Shown in pieces: positions 34,163 to 42,857 of a stretch of DNA of 52,933 nucleotides. The stretch is taken from contig PBFW01000063.1 in the NCBI GenBank assembly GCA_002719955.1, positions 1 through 52,933 on the forward strand, in the 5' to 3' direction. Positions within the stretch are counted from its first letter, which is position 1. Each line of letters begins with the position of its first letter. This DNA is from Deltaproteobacteria bacterium. GTDB taxonomy: Bacteria > Myxococcota_A > UBA9160 > UBA4427. Position numbers and translations under genes: made by a program. The notes under the pieces are model-generated. The model saw only the letters and a program-made list of their open reading frames with translations, was not told the DNA's origin and ran no database searches.

Positions 34163-35068
34163 TCATTCGCCCGCCACGCGCACGACGCTCGAGGAGCGTA
34201 CCCAGACATCGCGTCCGTTCGCGAGGCGAACGCGCGACCACTCCGCCCGCTCCTCCAGAAGATCGACCTCGACGCCGGCCGGAAGCGGGTCCGGCAACGC
34301 CAGCGGTGCGAGGGAGGAGTCCGCTGAGCGGGCGTGCACCTCGTCCGCGACCAGAACGGCCAGATGATCTTCGCGCGCGACACCCCCGTAGACCAGTGAC
34401 GCGATGACGATCGCCCAAGCCAGCCCCGTCAGGATCGCCAGGCCACGCCAAGCCCCTTCCCGTCGCCGAACGGCGAGGGCGATGCACGCGGCCATCGCCA
34501 CGAAACAGATCGCTCCGATCTGCGAGCGCGTCTCGGCCCCGACCTGCCGAAAGGAAAGGAGCGCGTCCACCCCGCTCGCCTCATCCGGCCTCGGCACCCA
34601 GCTCGGAAGCCGCGTGCGCGCGTGGATGAGATTCTGGCGCGCGGCCGTCCCGCCGGGTTCCAGACGGAGAGCACGATGATAGGCGAGCACCGCCTGCCCC
34701 GGATGCTGAGCCTGAAGTGCCGCATTACCCAGATTCGTCCAGAGCGCGGCGGTCGCCACACCGTCGGCCGCCAGCGATGCGAAGCCCCGCTCCGCCCGGG
34801 AAAAACCCGCGAGCCGCTCGTCCCGAGACGATTCGGTCAGCGCGCGCGCGTAGTCGCCGAGCGCCTCTTTCAGCCGAGCCTCGCGGTCCAGGCCCACGAA
34901 TCCGAATGAGTCACCCCCCTCCGCGGCGGGTTCTTCCGGTGTCTCGCCGAGGGGCTCCGCCGGTGCAGCCGAGGCCAATCCGGTCAGGCAACACGCCAGG
35001 CACAGCGTCAAGCACGCCACCTGGAGCCCCCCGACCCCCACAAAGAGCGTCCACGGCCGCCGCCTCAT
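34163..35068 (-). CDS. batE: TPR and SH3-like domain protein, BatE-like
   Basis: The 301-aa protein has an N-terminal signal/anchor helix (VACLTLCLACCLTGLASA). A helical region with one TPR pair follows (ALWTNLGNAALQAQHPGQAV, LAYHRALRLEPGG), then two transmembrane helices (about 187-200 and 205-225) and a C-terminal SH3-like domain ending VDLLEERAEWSRVRLANGRDVWV. This order (TPR, two helices, bacterial SH3) is that of BatE in the Bacteroides aerotolerance operon. Its start overlaps the BatD stop (TCAT at 35065-35068). It is probably an inner-membrane partner with its TPRs in the periplasm. The gene name rests on position and domain order. Confidence 0.8.
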   Translation of the reverse strand: MRRRPWTLFVGVGGLQVACLTLCLACCLTGLASAAPAEPLGETPEEPAAEGGDSFGFVGLDREARLKEALGDYARALTESSRDERLAGFSRAERGFASLAADGVATAALWTNLGNAALQAQHPGQAVLAYHRALRLEPGGTAARQNLIHARTRLPSWVPRPDEASGVDALLSFRQVGAETRSQIGAICFVAMAACIALAVRRREGAWRGLAILTGLAWAIVIASLVYGGVAREDHLAVLVADEVHARSADSSLAPLALPDPLPAGVEVDLLEERAEWSRVRLANGRDVWVRSSSVVRVAGE

Positions 35069-37050
35069 CGATCGCCCTCCGCGTCCGGCTTTGCACCATC
35101 CCGTCGCCGCGAAAGGAAGCGACGAGCCCCGGAGGCGAGTGCCGCCGGCAAGTCCGCACCACTCGCCTCCGGCGCGAAACGAAGCGCATCACACTCCGCG
35201 ATCAACGCATCGAACTCCGCATCGGCCTCCTCGGGGAGCGCCGCGACGAGTTCCCGCAGCGCGCGACCGAGTGAGGCACTCGCGCCGCCGCCCCCGGCGA
35301 TCGCCGCTTCGATGGCCCTCTCCGCCTCCCGCCAGGCCCGCGCCCTCACGAACTGTCCGGGATCGATGGCCTGTCGTCGGCGATCGAGGGTCGCGAGGAC
35401 CAGGAGGCCGGTTCCCAGCAGATAGAGGGCGGGCACACTGAGCGGTGGAAGACCAGCGTCCAGACCGGAGGCCAGGACCCGCTCGACATCCTCGTCGACC
35501 GCCAGATTCGCGCCGCTGAACGCGAGCGACGTGCTGCGAACGGGAAGCTCCGCCGCCGCGCGCGGCGTCGATGCGTCGTAGCGCGAACCGCCCATGGGAT
35601 CACCACCGGAGCCCTCTCTACGCGCGACCGCGTCGGCCCCGATGATCTCCGCCGCACCGACGGAGAGCGCGATCGGACGGGAATAGGTCGTCTCGAAGGC
35701 GCGCGTCTCGGCGTCGAACCACGTATAGGCGATCGCCGGGACTTCACGCGCCTCCGCATCGAGCACGCGCACGCTGGCGTCGAAATGTTTGCCGTCCTCG
35801 TCGACGAGACCGGCGGGGGGATCCTCGGGCAAGCGAAACTGATTCGGGTCGAAGAGCCCCTCGGCATCCAGGGGAGGCAGACTCGCGCTCGAAAGATCGC
35901 CGTCTCCCCGCAGATGGAAGGAGAGCAGGATCGGTTCGCCGACTTGAACGACACTTCGATCTGCAGCCACTTCGAGGCTAAAGCCCTTGCCGACAGCGCC
36001 AGCAAAGCTGGGCGGGCGACCCTCCCTCGGAACCTGGACGACTTCGATGCGGATGGGATTGCCCTCCGCCATCAGGCGCTGCGAGGAGGTGGCCTGGCGC
36101 TGATTGAATAGGTCTCGCCGGAAGCGGGTTCCACGACTGATCACGACGCGCGGGGGCGGCGCCCGAATCTCCTCGGGCGAGAGCGCGATCATCGTCCGCC
36201 GCGCTCGCAGGAAGAGCACCCGTCGCCCGTTCACGTCTTCCTCCGTCGACGTCGCGGGGAGCCGCATCGTCCCGGCCGCCGTCTCGATCTCGAGTTGACC
36301 ATTGGCATCCGCGGATGTCTCGTCGAGAAATCGCAGGCTCGGGTGATCGAAGAGGGGAACGGTCGCCTGGTAGGAGAGAAGGTCGCGCTGGGCCTCACGA
36401 TCGATTCGAAGCTCGACCTCGATCGGCACTTTCTGCCCGACGAAGATCGGGCCCTCGGGATGCTCGACCGTGAGCGCCACGAGTCCCGTCGCCGGAACCC
36501 CACTGATCTCCAGATCGAAAGGGCGCGTCTGGCGGGTCGTCGGCGCCTTCCCGGCTTCACCCGCCTGGGTCACCCTGAAGGAGGGAAGGCGGACCCGACC
36601 CGCCTGATTCGACGAGAACTCATAGCGATAGATGAAATGGACTTCCTTGACGCGGCTCATCCGGCCGTTGATGATCGAGATCGAAGTCGAACTGCTATCG
36701 GAAACTCCCGCATAACGCAGGCGACCCAGCGTGACTTCACCCACCTCGATCTCCGGTGTGGGGTCCTCGGCGAAGTCGCTCGCGACGACCTGAACCTCGA
36801 TCGACTCGCCCACATAATGGGGGCCGCGACCGATCTGAAGACGAACTTCCTGTGCGACCGCCGATCGTCCGAACAGACAGGTCGCCGCTAAGAGAAGGCA
36901 GAGGACGACGATCCGGGCGAGAGAAGCGAACGAAGGAGGAATCGCCGCGCGATCTACGGCGACGCCGCCAGCCACGCTCTCCGGTCCGCATCCCCGTCCG
37001 ATCCCGTGCATCGGGCCGCCCTTGCTCGTTCGGTATGCCACGCGGCTCAC
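35065..37050 (-). CDS. batD: BatD-like oxygen-tolerance protein
   Basis: From GTG 37050 the protein is 661 aa. A hydrophobic segment (IVVLCLLLAATCLFG) acts as export signal. The typical BatD opening follows: VRLQIGRGPHYVGESIEVQV, later PIFVGQKVPIEVELRI and VVQVGEPILLSFHLRGDGDL, repeated immunoglobulin-like beta domains, and one transmembrane helix near the C-terminus (VPALYLLGTGLLVLATL) with a helical cytoplasmic tail. BatD proteins are large periplasmic scaffolds of the MoxR-VWA systems. GTG 37050 overlaps the stop of the BatB/C fusion as GTGA, which fixes the start; a TTG three bases earlier is less likely. The role in stress or envelope assembly is known only in outline for the family. Confidence 0.88.
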   Translation of the reverse strand: MSRVAYRTSKGGPMHGIGRGCGPESVAGGVAVDRAAIPPSFASLARIVVLCLLLAATCLFGRSAVAQEVRLQIGRGPHYVGESIEVQVVASDFAEDPTPEIEVGEVTLGRLRYAGVSDSSSTSISIINGRMSRVKEVHFIYRYEFSSNQAGRVRLPSFRVTQAGEAGKAPTTRQTRPFDLEISGVPATGLVALTVEHPEGPIFVGQKVPIEVELRIDREAQRDLLSYQATVPLFDHPSLRFLDETSADANGQLEIETAAGTMRLPATSTEEDVNGRRVLFLRARRTMIALSPEEIRAPPPRVVISRGTRFRRDLFNQRQATSSQRLMAEGNPIRIEVVQVPREGRPPSFAGAVGKGFSLEVAADRSVVQVGEPILLSFHLRGDGDLSSASLPPLDAEGLFDPNQFRLPEDPPAGLVDEDGKHFDASVRVLDAEAREVPAIAYTWFDAETRAFETTYSRPIALSVGAAEIIGADAVARREGSGGDPMGGSRYDASTPRAAAELPVRSTSLAFSGANLAVDEDVERVLASGLDAGLPPLSVPALYLLGTGLLVLATLDRRRQAIDPGQFVRARAWREAERAIEAAIAGGGGASASLGRALRELVAALPEEADAEFDALIAECDALRFAPEASGADLPAALASGARRFLSRRRDGAKPDAEGDR

Positions 37051-40000
37051 CAATCCTTGTCGACCGGTTGTGAACGACGACGTTCCTGATCACGCTCGCG
37101 TTCTCGACGACGTTCGGCCTCCCGATCGCGTACACCCTGTAAGAGCTGCGAAGGATCGCCCTCCGGCTGCTCTTCCTGCGCCTGCTGATTCTCGCTCGCG
37201 GAAGCGCTCTCGTCCTGACCCTCTTGGGGCTCGGGCTCCGATTCGCCCCCTTCCTGGTCCTCTTGCTCCGGCTCCTCGCCCTGCTCTCGATCCTGGGGCG
37301 GAGGCGAGAGCAACGCGAGGGCCGCCTGCAATTCCTCGATCGCAACCCCCTGGGCCGCATGCGCGGGCGCGAGTGGGCCCTGATCGTCCGCCAGCGTCTC
37401 GCCCGCCTCGCGCATCATGAGCTGGCCCGAAACGAGATGTTCCGCGGCTCGCCGCAATCGCTCGGGCGCCGCTTCTTCGCCCGCCGCCGGCCCGGACTCC
37501 ACGCCCCCTGACTCGCTCGCCGCCAGTTTCTCGGATTGCGCGAGCAACGCGTCCGCCAACACGCCCGCCCGCGCCTCGAGACCCGCCTGATCCTCGGTCA
37601 ACTCCCGCGCGCGCGCGCGCGTCTGCGGCCCGCGACTCGATTCACCCTCTGGATCGTCGCCTGGCGTCGGTTCCAAATCCTCACCCGAGCCGACGCCTTC
37701 GGACTCGGCGAGCGCGATCGCGTCCTGGGTCGAATCGCTCGTATCGATCTGGTCCTGGGTAAGTTTGCGCACGTGTTCGACGAGAGTGAAAAAGAGCGTC
37801 CGAATCGCATCGAGATGATCGCGCGCGCGGCCAGAGGTCTCCGCCACGACCGGCCACTCGAGCGCCCCCCCGGCGTCTCGTGCGAGGGCCTCCCCCGCCT
37901 CCAGCATGGCCGCCTCGGCCATCGCCCGAAGCGCCTCCGCGAGATCGAAACGTTCCTTCTCGAGGGCACGGGGATCGGCTTCCTCTTGCGTAGCCGCATC
38001 GCCCTCCGCCGACTGCGCGAGCCGAGCCTCGAGTTCCGCCGCGCGCTTTTCGCGTTCGCGTTCGAGCAGCCCGACCGACCGCTCCACCCTTTCGACGTTC
38101 TTCGCCTGCAATTCGCGCAAGAGCGGAACGTACTCGTCCCGCGCGCCCACGATCTCCTCTTCTGCGCTTCCGGCCAGATCCGCGATCCGCGACTCATCCG
38201 CGTACGCCACATCGAGAAGCTGCCGGAGATCGAAGAATCCCTCCTGGGCATCGGCGAGAAGCTGCCTCGCCTCCGCTTCGCCGCGCAGAGCCAAATCGAA
38301 GGTTTCGCCAGCGACGGCGGAGGTCGCTCGCTCCATCGATCGGGCCGCTCCCTGGACCAGCGGGGCCGCAGCGGCGAGGGCGGCGCGCAAGGCAGCGCGG
38401 TCGGCTTCACTCGGCTGACCGGGCGAGGCGGGCGCAGCGGGCGGCGCCATCGCCCCCGCGGCCCCCGAAGACGCGGAAGCCTCAGCGTCGCTGGCGGCCT
38501 GAGCGAGCCGAACGCCGAGTTCGCGCACGCGATTCTCGAGTCTGCGACTCTCCTCTTCCAGGGAGGCGGCGGTCAGGAAGGCCGGAACCCCACGCGGGCG
38601 AGAATCGATTCCACCGCTCGGCGAGGGCGACGCCAAGGGAACGACGATCCGACCCGCCGCCGCCAACGCATTCGTCGCGCCGACGATTCCGCCGACCTCC
38701 TGGAGCAGAACCCCGATCTGTTGCACGGGGTCCCGCAGCTGGTCCCGCGCGCGCTTCAATTCGCCGAGCGCCGCCGAGCCCCGGCGATAGCTTCGTTCCG
38801 CACGTCGCTGGCGCAATTGGCGACGCGTCTGCCCCATCCGATCGATCGAAGCGTCGAGATAGACGAGCGCGCCGTCGAGCTGAACGGAGCGCAGCGCGTC
38901 CTCCGGCGCTCGCGATTCCTCGGGTTGGGCAGCGATCGCATCACGCTCCCGCGTGATCCGCTCCGCCAACTCGTCCGCCTGGGAGAGCAGCAGGCGCTGC
39001 TCCGTCGCCGCGTCCCGAAAGGCGGGACCCAGTCGATCCGCGGCGTCGAGTTCACCCCCTCGCACGACCTCCTCGAGTAACCCCGCACTCGCCCCGACCC
39101 GCCGCCGCTGCGCCTCGATCAGCGCGTCGAGCTCCTTCTCGACTTCGCCCGCTTCCGTACGCGCGAGTTCATCCGCCAGGATCAACGCGCGTCGCAGCGT
39201 GACATCGAGATTATGCCGCGGGTCCGATTCATCGGGGCGCGCGCTCGACGCTTCGCGAAACCAGTCCGCCGCCTCGTGCAGGGCGGCGAGCGCTTCCCTC
39301 GGATTGTCGGCGGCCTGGGCATCGGCGCGGGCGATCGCCGCCATCCCGAGATTGAAGGTCGCGGCATAACGAAGCTCGACATCGTCCCGGGCGTCACGCC
39401 GAGCACCCCGCAGAAGCGCACCAGCCGAGACCCCATCTCCCCGCGCGAGCGCCTCGTTGGCACGATTGAATTTCGTTCGCGGATCCTCCGCGCTCTCGCT
39501 CGATGCTGGCGAGTCCGGCGAGGGGACCCCGGCGAGGGGATCTGCGAGCGAATCGTCCGCAGTGGCAGCGACCGGACTCTGCGGATCCGGCGAACCGAGA
39601 AGCTGTGCCTGCGCGGGGGACGACCCGCCGACGAGCGCGAGCCCCAGCAGGAGCGCGAGCCCCGAGCCGGCCCCCGCCGATGCGGCCCCGCGTGTGCGAC
39701 CCGTGGTCACCCCGACCGCGGCGATCAGACAGACGAAGGCGACGACCAAGAAGATCTGATAGACCTCGTCCCGAATCGTGCGGCCGCGCTCGTCGAGCTG
39801 ACCCCGGGTGAGTCGCGCGATGTGAGCCTCGTAGATCGAAGCGAGATCGAGGACGCCAGTCCCGGCCGGAACGAATGCGCCATCGGTGATCAGTGCGAGT
39901 TCCCGAAGCAATTCGCCATTCAAACGACTGATGACCGGCTGGCCATCGGAATCGCGAACCTGTGCGCGGGCCCCGGAGCGCGCATCGCGAACGTAGACCG

Positions 40001-40706
40001 GGCTGCCATTCTCGTCGCCGAATCCGATCGCGATGATCTTGATGCCCGCCTCGGCCGCCGCTTTCGCCGCGTCGAGCGCGAAGGAGTCGTGGTCTTCGCC
40101 GTCGGTGATCAGGATCAGCGCGCGCTGAGCCGGGCCGGGCTCCCCGAGCCCCGCGACCGCGCGTCGGATCGGCTCCGCGAGCCGAGTGCCTCCGCGGGTC
40201 ACGCTATGCGGACCGGCCCCATCGAGGGCGAGCCGCAGGAAACTCTTGTCCGGCGTCATCGGGGAAAGCACGCTCGCCCGCCCTGCGAAGGCGATCAGGC
40301 CCACATAATCGTCACCGAGATAGCTCAAGAGATCTCGGATCTCGGCCTTCGCACGTTCGAGCCGAGAGGGCTTCGTATCGTCCGCGAGCATCGAGCGCGA
40401 CACGTCGAGCGCGATCATGATCTCCGCACCGACCCGCGGTGTCGCAACATAACGCTCGCCCCATTGCGGCTGCATCAGCGCGATCGACATGGCCGCACCC
40501 GCCACCCCCAACAGGACGATCCGTGTGAACCGGCGCCAGCGAGAGGGTCGGTCGACGAGTCGGCCCTGGAGCGCGAGCCCGACGAGACGGTCGAGGGCGT
40601 CGCTTCCGCGCCGCTCGAGAACGACCAGGACGACGACGAGCGCGAGCCAACCCCAAAGGATCCCCACCCACTCGGGATGCGCGAAATGCAGCGGGGTGAT
40701 ATTCAT
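37047..40706 (-). CDS. batB: Giant BatB-BatC fusion: VWA domain, TPR and long helical region
   Basis: The 1219-aa protein begins like BatB: two transmembrane helices (about 17-31 and 63-79), then a von Willebrand A domain with intact MIDAS site (DVSRS at 101-105, Thr174 region, ITDGED at 200-205), and closing hydrophobic helices (about 318-336 and 349-363). From about residue 405 it changes to TPR-like repeats (RYAATFNLGMAAIARA; DPRHNLDVTLRRAL) and then ~600 residues of Ala/Glu/Arg-rich helices. The end is typical of BatC: ALALLSPPPQD, an acidic EQED-rich stretch, LLQGVRDREAER and the terminal VDKDW. Normal BatB proteins have ~330 aa and BatC ~250 aa, so this is a fusion enlarged by a long helical insert. 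ATG 40706 overlaps the BatA stop by ATGA. Confidence 0.88.
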   Translation of the reverse strand: MNITPLHFAHPEWVGILWGWLALVVVLVVLERRGSDALDRLVGLALQGRLVDRPSRWRRFTRIVLLGVAGAAMSIALMQPQWGERYVATPRVGAEIMIALDVSRSMLADDTKPSRLERAKAEIRDLLSYLGDDYVGLIAFAGRASVLSPMTPDKSFLRLALDGAGPHSVTRGGTRLAEPIRRAVAGLGEPGPAQRALILITDGEDHDSFALDAAKAAAEAGIKIIAIGFGDENGSPVYVRDARSGARAQVRDSDGQPVISRLNGELLRELALITDGAFVPAGTGVLDLASIYEAHIARLTRGQLDERGRTIRDEVYQIFLVVAFVCLIAAVGVTTGRTRGAASAGAGSGLALLLGLALVGGSSPAQAQLLGSPDPQSPVAATADDSLADPLAGVPSPDSPASSESAEDPRTKFNRANEALARGDGVSAGALLRGARRDARDDVELRYAATFNLGMAAIARADAQAADNPREALAALHEAADWFREASSARPDESDPRHNLDVTLRRALILADELARTEAGEVEKELDALIEAQRRRVGASAGLLEEVVRGGELDAADRLGPAFRDAATEQRLLLSQADELAERITRERDAIAAQPEESRAPEDALRSVQLDGALVYLDASIDRMGQTRRQLRQRRAERSYRRGSAALGELKRARDQLRDPVQQIGVLLQEVGGIVGATNALAAAGRIVVPLASPSPSGGIDSRPRGVPAFLTAASLEEESRRLENRVRELGVRLAQAASDAEASASSGAAGAMAPPAAPASPGQPSEADRAALRAALAAAAPLVQGAARSMERATSAVAGETFDLALRGEAEARQLLADAQEGFFDLRQLLDVAYADESRIADLAGSAEEEIVGARDEYVPLLRELQAKNVERVERSVGLLEREREKRAAELEARLAQSAEGDAATQEEADPRALEKERFDLAEALRAMAEAAMLEAGEALARDAGGALEWPVVAETSGRARDHLDAIRTLFFTLVEHVRKLTQDQIDTSDSTQDAIALAESEGVGSGEDLEPTPGDDPEGESSRGPQTRARARELTEDQAGLEARAGVLADALLAQSEKLAASESGGVESGPAAGEEAAPERLRRAAEHLVSGQLMMREAGETLADDQGPLAPAHAAQGVAIEELQAALALLSPPPQDREQGEEPEQEDQEGGESEPEPQEGQDESASASENQQAQEEQPEGDPSQLLQGVRDREAERRRERERDQERRRSQPVDKDW

Positions 40707-41764
40707 GCGGGCAGCCTGCGAAGCCAGGTCACCGCGAGCAGGGTCGCGAGCCCGACCGCCCCCAGCGCCAAGCCGGCGAAGGGCGCGAAATGGTATTCGT
40801 ACTCGAGATACCGGATTTCGCTCACTTCGCTTCGCTCGAGCCGCCCGATCTCCTCGATGACCTCCCGCAGACCCTCCTCGTTCGTGGCGTGGAAATAACG
40901 CCCCCCGCTACGCTGGGCGATCTGCTGGAGCATGATCTCATCGATCTCGACGGCGACGCGCTGGAGCGAGATACGCCCATTGGACCGACGCACTGGATAG
41001 GGGGCATAGCCCGTATAACCCGCACCCACGGTGTAGACCTTGATGCCATGTTGAGCGGCGAGTTCGGCGGCCTGAAGAGGCTCGATCTCTCCGGCGTTAT
41101 TCACACCGTCGGTGAGCAGGATGACGATCTTCGAAGCCGTCTCCTGGCGGCGCAATCGCTCGACCGCAAGCGCCAGACCCTCGCCGACCGCCGTACCATC
41201 CTCGCTCGGGTCGCCAACGGGGGTCTCGATCTGGTCGAGGATCGCAACCAGATTGCCATGGTCCAGGGTGAGCGGACACAACCCATCCGCGTAGCGGGCG
41301 AAGACCACGAGGCCGATCAGATCGTCGGGGCGCCCGACGCCGAAGGCACCACCCCCGTTCACGAAATCCCGAAAGATCTTCTTCACGACATCGAGTCGAC
41401 TCGTACTCGTGTCACCGCGCACGAAATCCCGCGCCTCCATCGAAGTCGAGCGATCCACGACCATCGCGATCGCGATTCCCTCGTGATGAACCTCGCTCAC
41501 CGCGTCGCCAGTGCGCGGCCCGGCGAGTGAGATCGCGAGCGCGATCGTTGCCAGGGCGAGCAGGGCCGCTGGCAACCAGACGAGCCTGGATCGAAGCGAG
41601 CGACGATCCGTCTCGACCAGTGCGAGACTCGAGTAGGTCACGGTCGCCGGAAGCCGATTCGCGCGCACAAAGACAAGGGGAGCGAGAAGCGCGAGCAGGA
41701 GAAAGAGGGGGTCGCTGAATTCGAATCCCGATGCTCGCAGGCCCCCGAAGAAGAGTTCAGTCAT
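40703..41764 (-). CDS. batA: VWA domain-containing protein, BatA-like
   Basis: The 353-aa protein has an N-terminal helix (PLFLLLALLAPLVFV), a second helix (LVWLPAALLALATIALAISL), then a VWA domain with MIDAS residues DRSTSM, a TAVGEG loop and LLTDGVNNAGE, and a C-terminal helix (FAGLALGAVGLATLLAVTWL). This two-helix, VWA, one-helix layout is that of BatA. The periplasmic VWA domain binds a divalent metal and probably protein partners. ATG 41764 has GGGGAGGG upstream and overlaps the preceding gene by eight bases; an extension to 41803 would overlap more and adds no conserved sequence. Stop and the next start overlap as ATGA. Confidence 0.92.
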   Translation of the reverse strand: MTELFFGGLRASGFEFSDPLFLLLALLAPLVFVRANRLPATVTYSSLALVETDRRSLRSRLVWLPAALLALATIALAISLAGPRTGDAVSEVHHEGIAIAMVVDRSTSMEARDFVRGDTSTSRLDVVKKIFRDFVNGGGAFGVGRPDDLIGLVVFARYADGLCPLTLDHGNLVAILDQIETPVGDPSEDGTAVGEGLALAVERLRRQETASKIVILLTDGVNNAGEIEPLQAAELAAQHGIKVYTVGAGYTGYAPYPVRRSNGRISLQRVAVEIDEIMLQQIAQRSGGRYFHATNEEGLREVIEEIGRLERSEVSEIRYLEYEYHFAPFAGLALGAVGLATLLAVTWLRRLPA

Positions 41765-42857
41765 CGCCACCCTCCCCGGCCGGCGAAGCCCCCAATGCTT
41801 CACTGCGAACCTGGTCCCGGGTCTCTTCGAGAAAGCGCTGGGCGGCGGCGATCGATTCCCGGACCGCTTCGGCGCTGGGCCGATGGCCCGCGAATTTCAC
41901 CAGGTCGGCCTGCTCGAGGAATTCGCGCAGGAGCTGCTGGTGGGAGCGCGCCAGATCCGGCGAGCGCCCCATCTCGGTCAGGAATTCCTGGGTCGTGAGT
42001 TCCGGGGAGCGGAGCCCGAAGCGGTCCTCGAGATAGGTCCGCACCAGCAGCGAGAGCTTCACGTAAAACGCGTCCATCGTGCCGGCACTCGGGAGACCGC
42101 CCGCCAGCAGCGCGTCGAGTTCGCTGCGCGCGACCTCGTAGGCGCTGCGCTGGCGCCGGCGAGCGCCCGCCGCCAGGAACGCACGCCACGCGAAGGGCGC
42201 GGTCGCTGCAACGACAAGGAATGCGGCGAGCGCCCAGGCCCACCAGGGCCCGAGCGATTCCCGACGCGGCCCGAGATCCGCGCGCGCTGGACGCAACTCG
42301 AGGGGGGCGTCCGCGGCCAGGATCGGGGCCACCTCGAGGGCGATCCGCTCGGTCAGGATCTCATAGGCATCCTCGCCCTCGGGCGCGGCCGGATAGCCGT
42401 CACGTCGATCGACGAATTCGACCCGCAGCGGCGGAATCGATTGCGCGCCCGAGCGTCCCGGCTGCAGGCGATATTTCTGGCGGGCGATCGCTCGTCCCTC
42501 TGGGTCGAGTCTTTCACCCGGCGCAAAATCGACGATCTCGAAGCGCCCGAGCGCCTCCCCGAATTCCGGCATCAAGACCTCGACCCCGGCTTCCGCCCGC
42601 ACCTCGAGTTCGACCTCGATCACGTCCCCGATCACGGGCTGCGCCGGTCGCACGACGAGTTCGACCCGAACGGGCCCGCGCTCGGCCTCGCGCCTCAATG
42701 CGTCGTCCGGCGAGGAGGAGGATCCGTCCGTCTCCGAAGCAAAGGCGGCAAAGGCGGCAAAGGCGGCAAAGGCGAAGGAGACGAAGAGGATCGCAGCCGC
42801 GACGACGGCCAATCCAATCCGACGGGGGATCCCGGGCTCCGAGCGGCGCGGACTCAT
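41757..42857 (-). CDS. DUF4381-like protein of the MoxR/Bat operon
   Basis: The 366-aa protein has a hydrophobic signal segment with a FAAFAAFAAFA repeat, then a beta domain (VRVELVVRPAQPVIGDVIEVELEV and later GRSGAQSIPPLRVEFVD) similar to BatD-type Ig modules. A transmembrane helix (WAWALAAFLVVAATAPFAW, about 211-229) comes next, and a cytoplasmic helical part has AFYVKLSLLVRTYLEDRFG and ELTTQEFLTEM, typical of DUF4381. Such genes sit between DUF58 and batA in many MoxR operons. Its role is unknown, probably membrane scaffolding. Start overlaps the DUF58 stop (ATGA), and its stop overlaps batA. Confidence 0.8.
   Translation of the reverse strand: MSPRRSEPGIPRRIGLAVVAAAILFVSFAFAAFAAFAAFASETDGSSSSPDDALRREAERGPVRVELVVRPAQPVIGDVIEVELEVRAEAGVEVLMPEFGEALGRFEIVDFAPGERLDPEGRAIARQKYRLQPGRSGAQSIPPLRVEFVDRRDGYPAAPEGEDAYEILTERIALEVAPILAADAPLELRPARADLGPRRESLGPWWAWALAAFLVVAATAPFAWRAFLAAGARRRQRSAYEVARSELDALLAGGLPSAGTMDAFYVKLSLLVRTYLEDRFGLRSPELTTQEFLTEMGRSPDLARSHQQLLREFLEQADLVKFAGHRPSAEAVRESIAAAQRFLEETRDQVRSEALGASPAGEGGDD
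42741..42776 (-). repeat. Four 9-bp tandem repeats in a signal-peptide coding region
   Basis: The plus-strand unit AAAGGCGGC is repeated in tandem (three exact copies and a fourth diverging at its end), encoding FAA units in the hydrophobic core of the DUF4381-like protein's signal segment. Because the unit is nine bases, copy-number changes keep the frame and would only alter the hydrophobic length. Confidence 0.8.

Noticed and set aside
37536..40898. Long plus-strand frames over the batB/C gene (more than 500 codons each)
   Set aside because: They are antisense shadows of a GC-rich coding strand, Arg/Asp/Pro-rich and without motifs, while the minus strand shows intact VWA and BatC features and overlapping starts.
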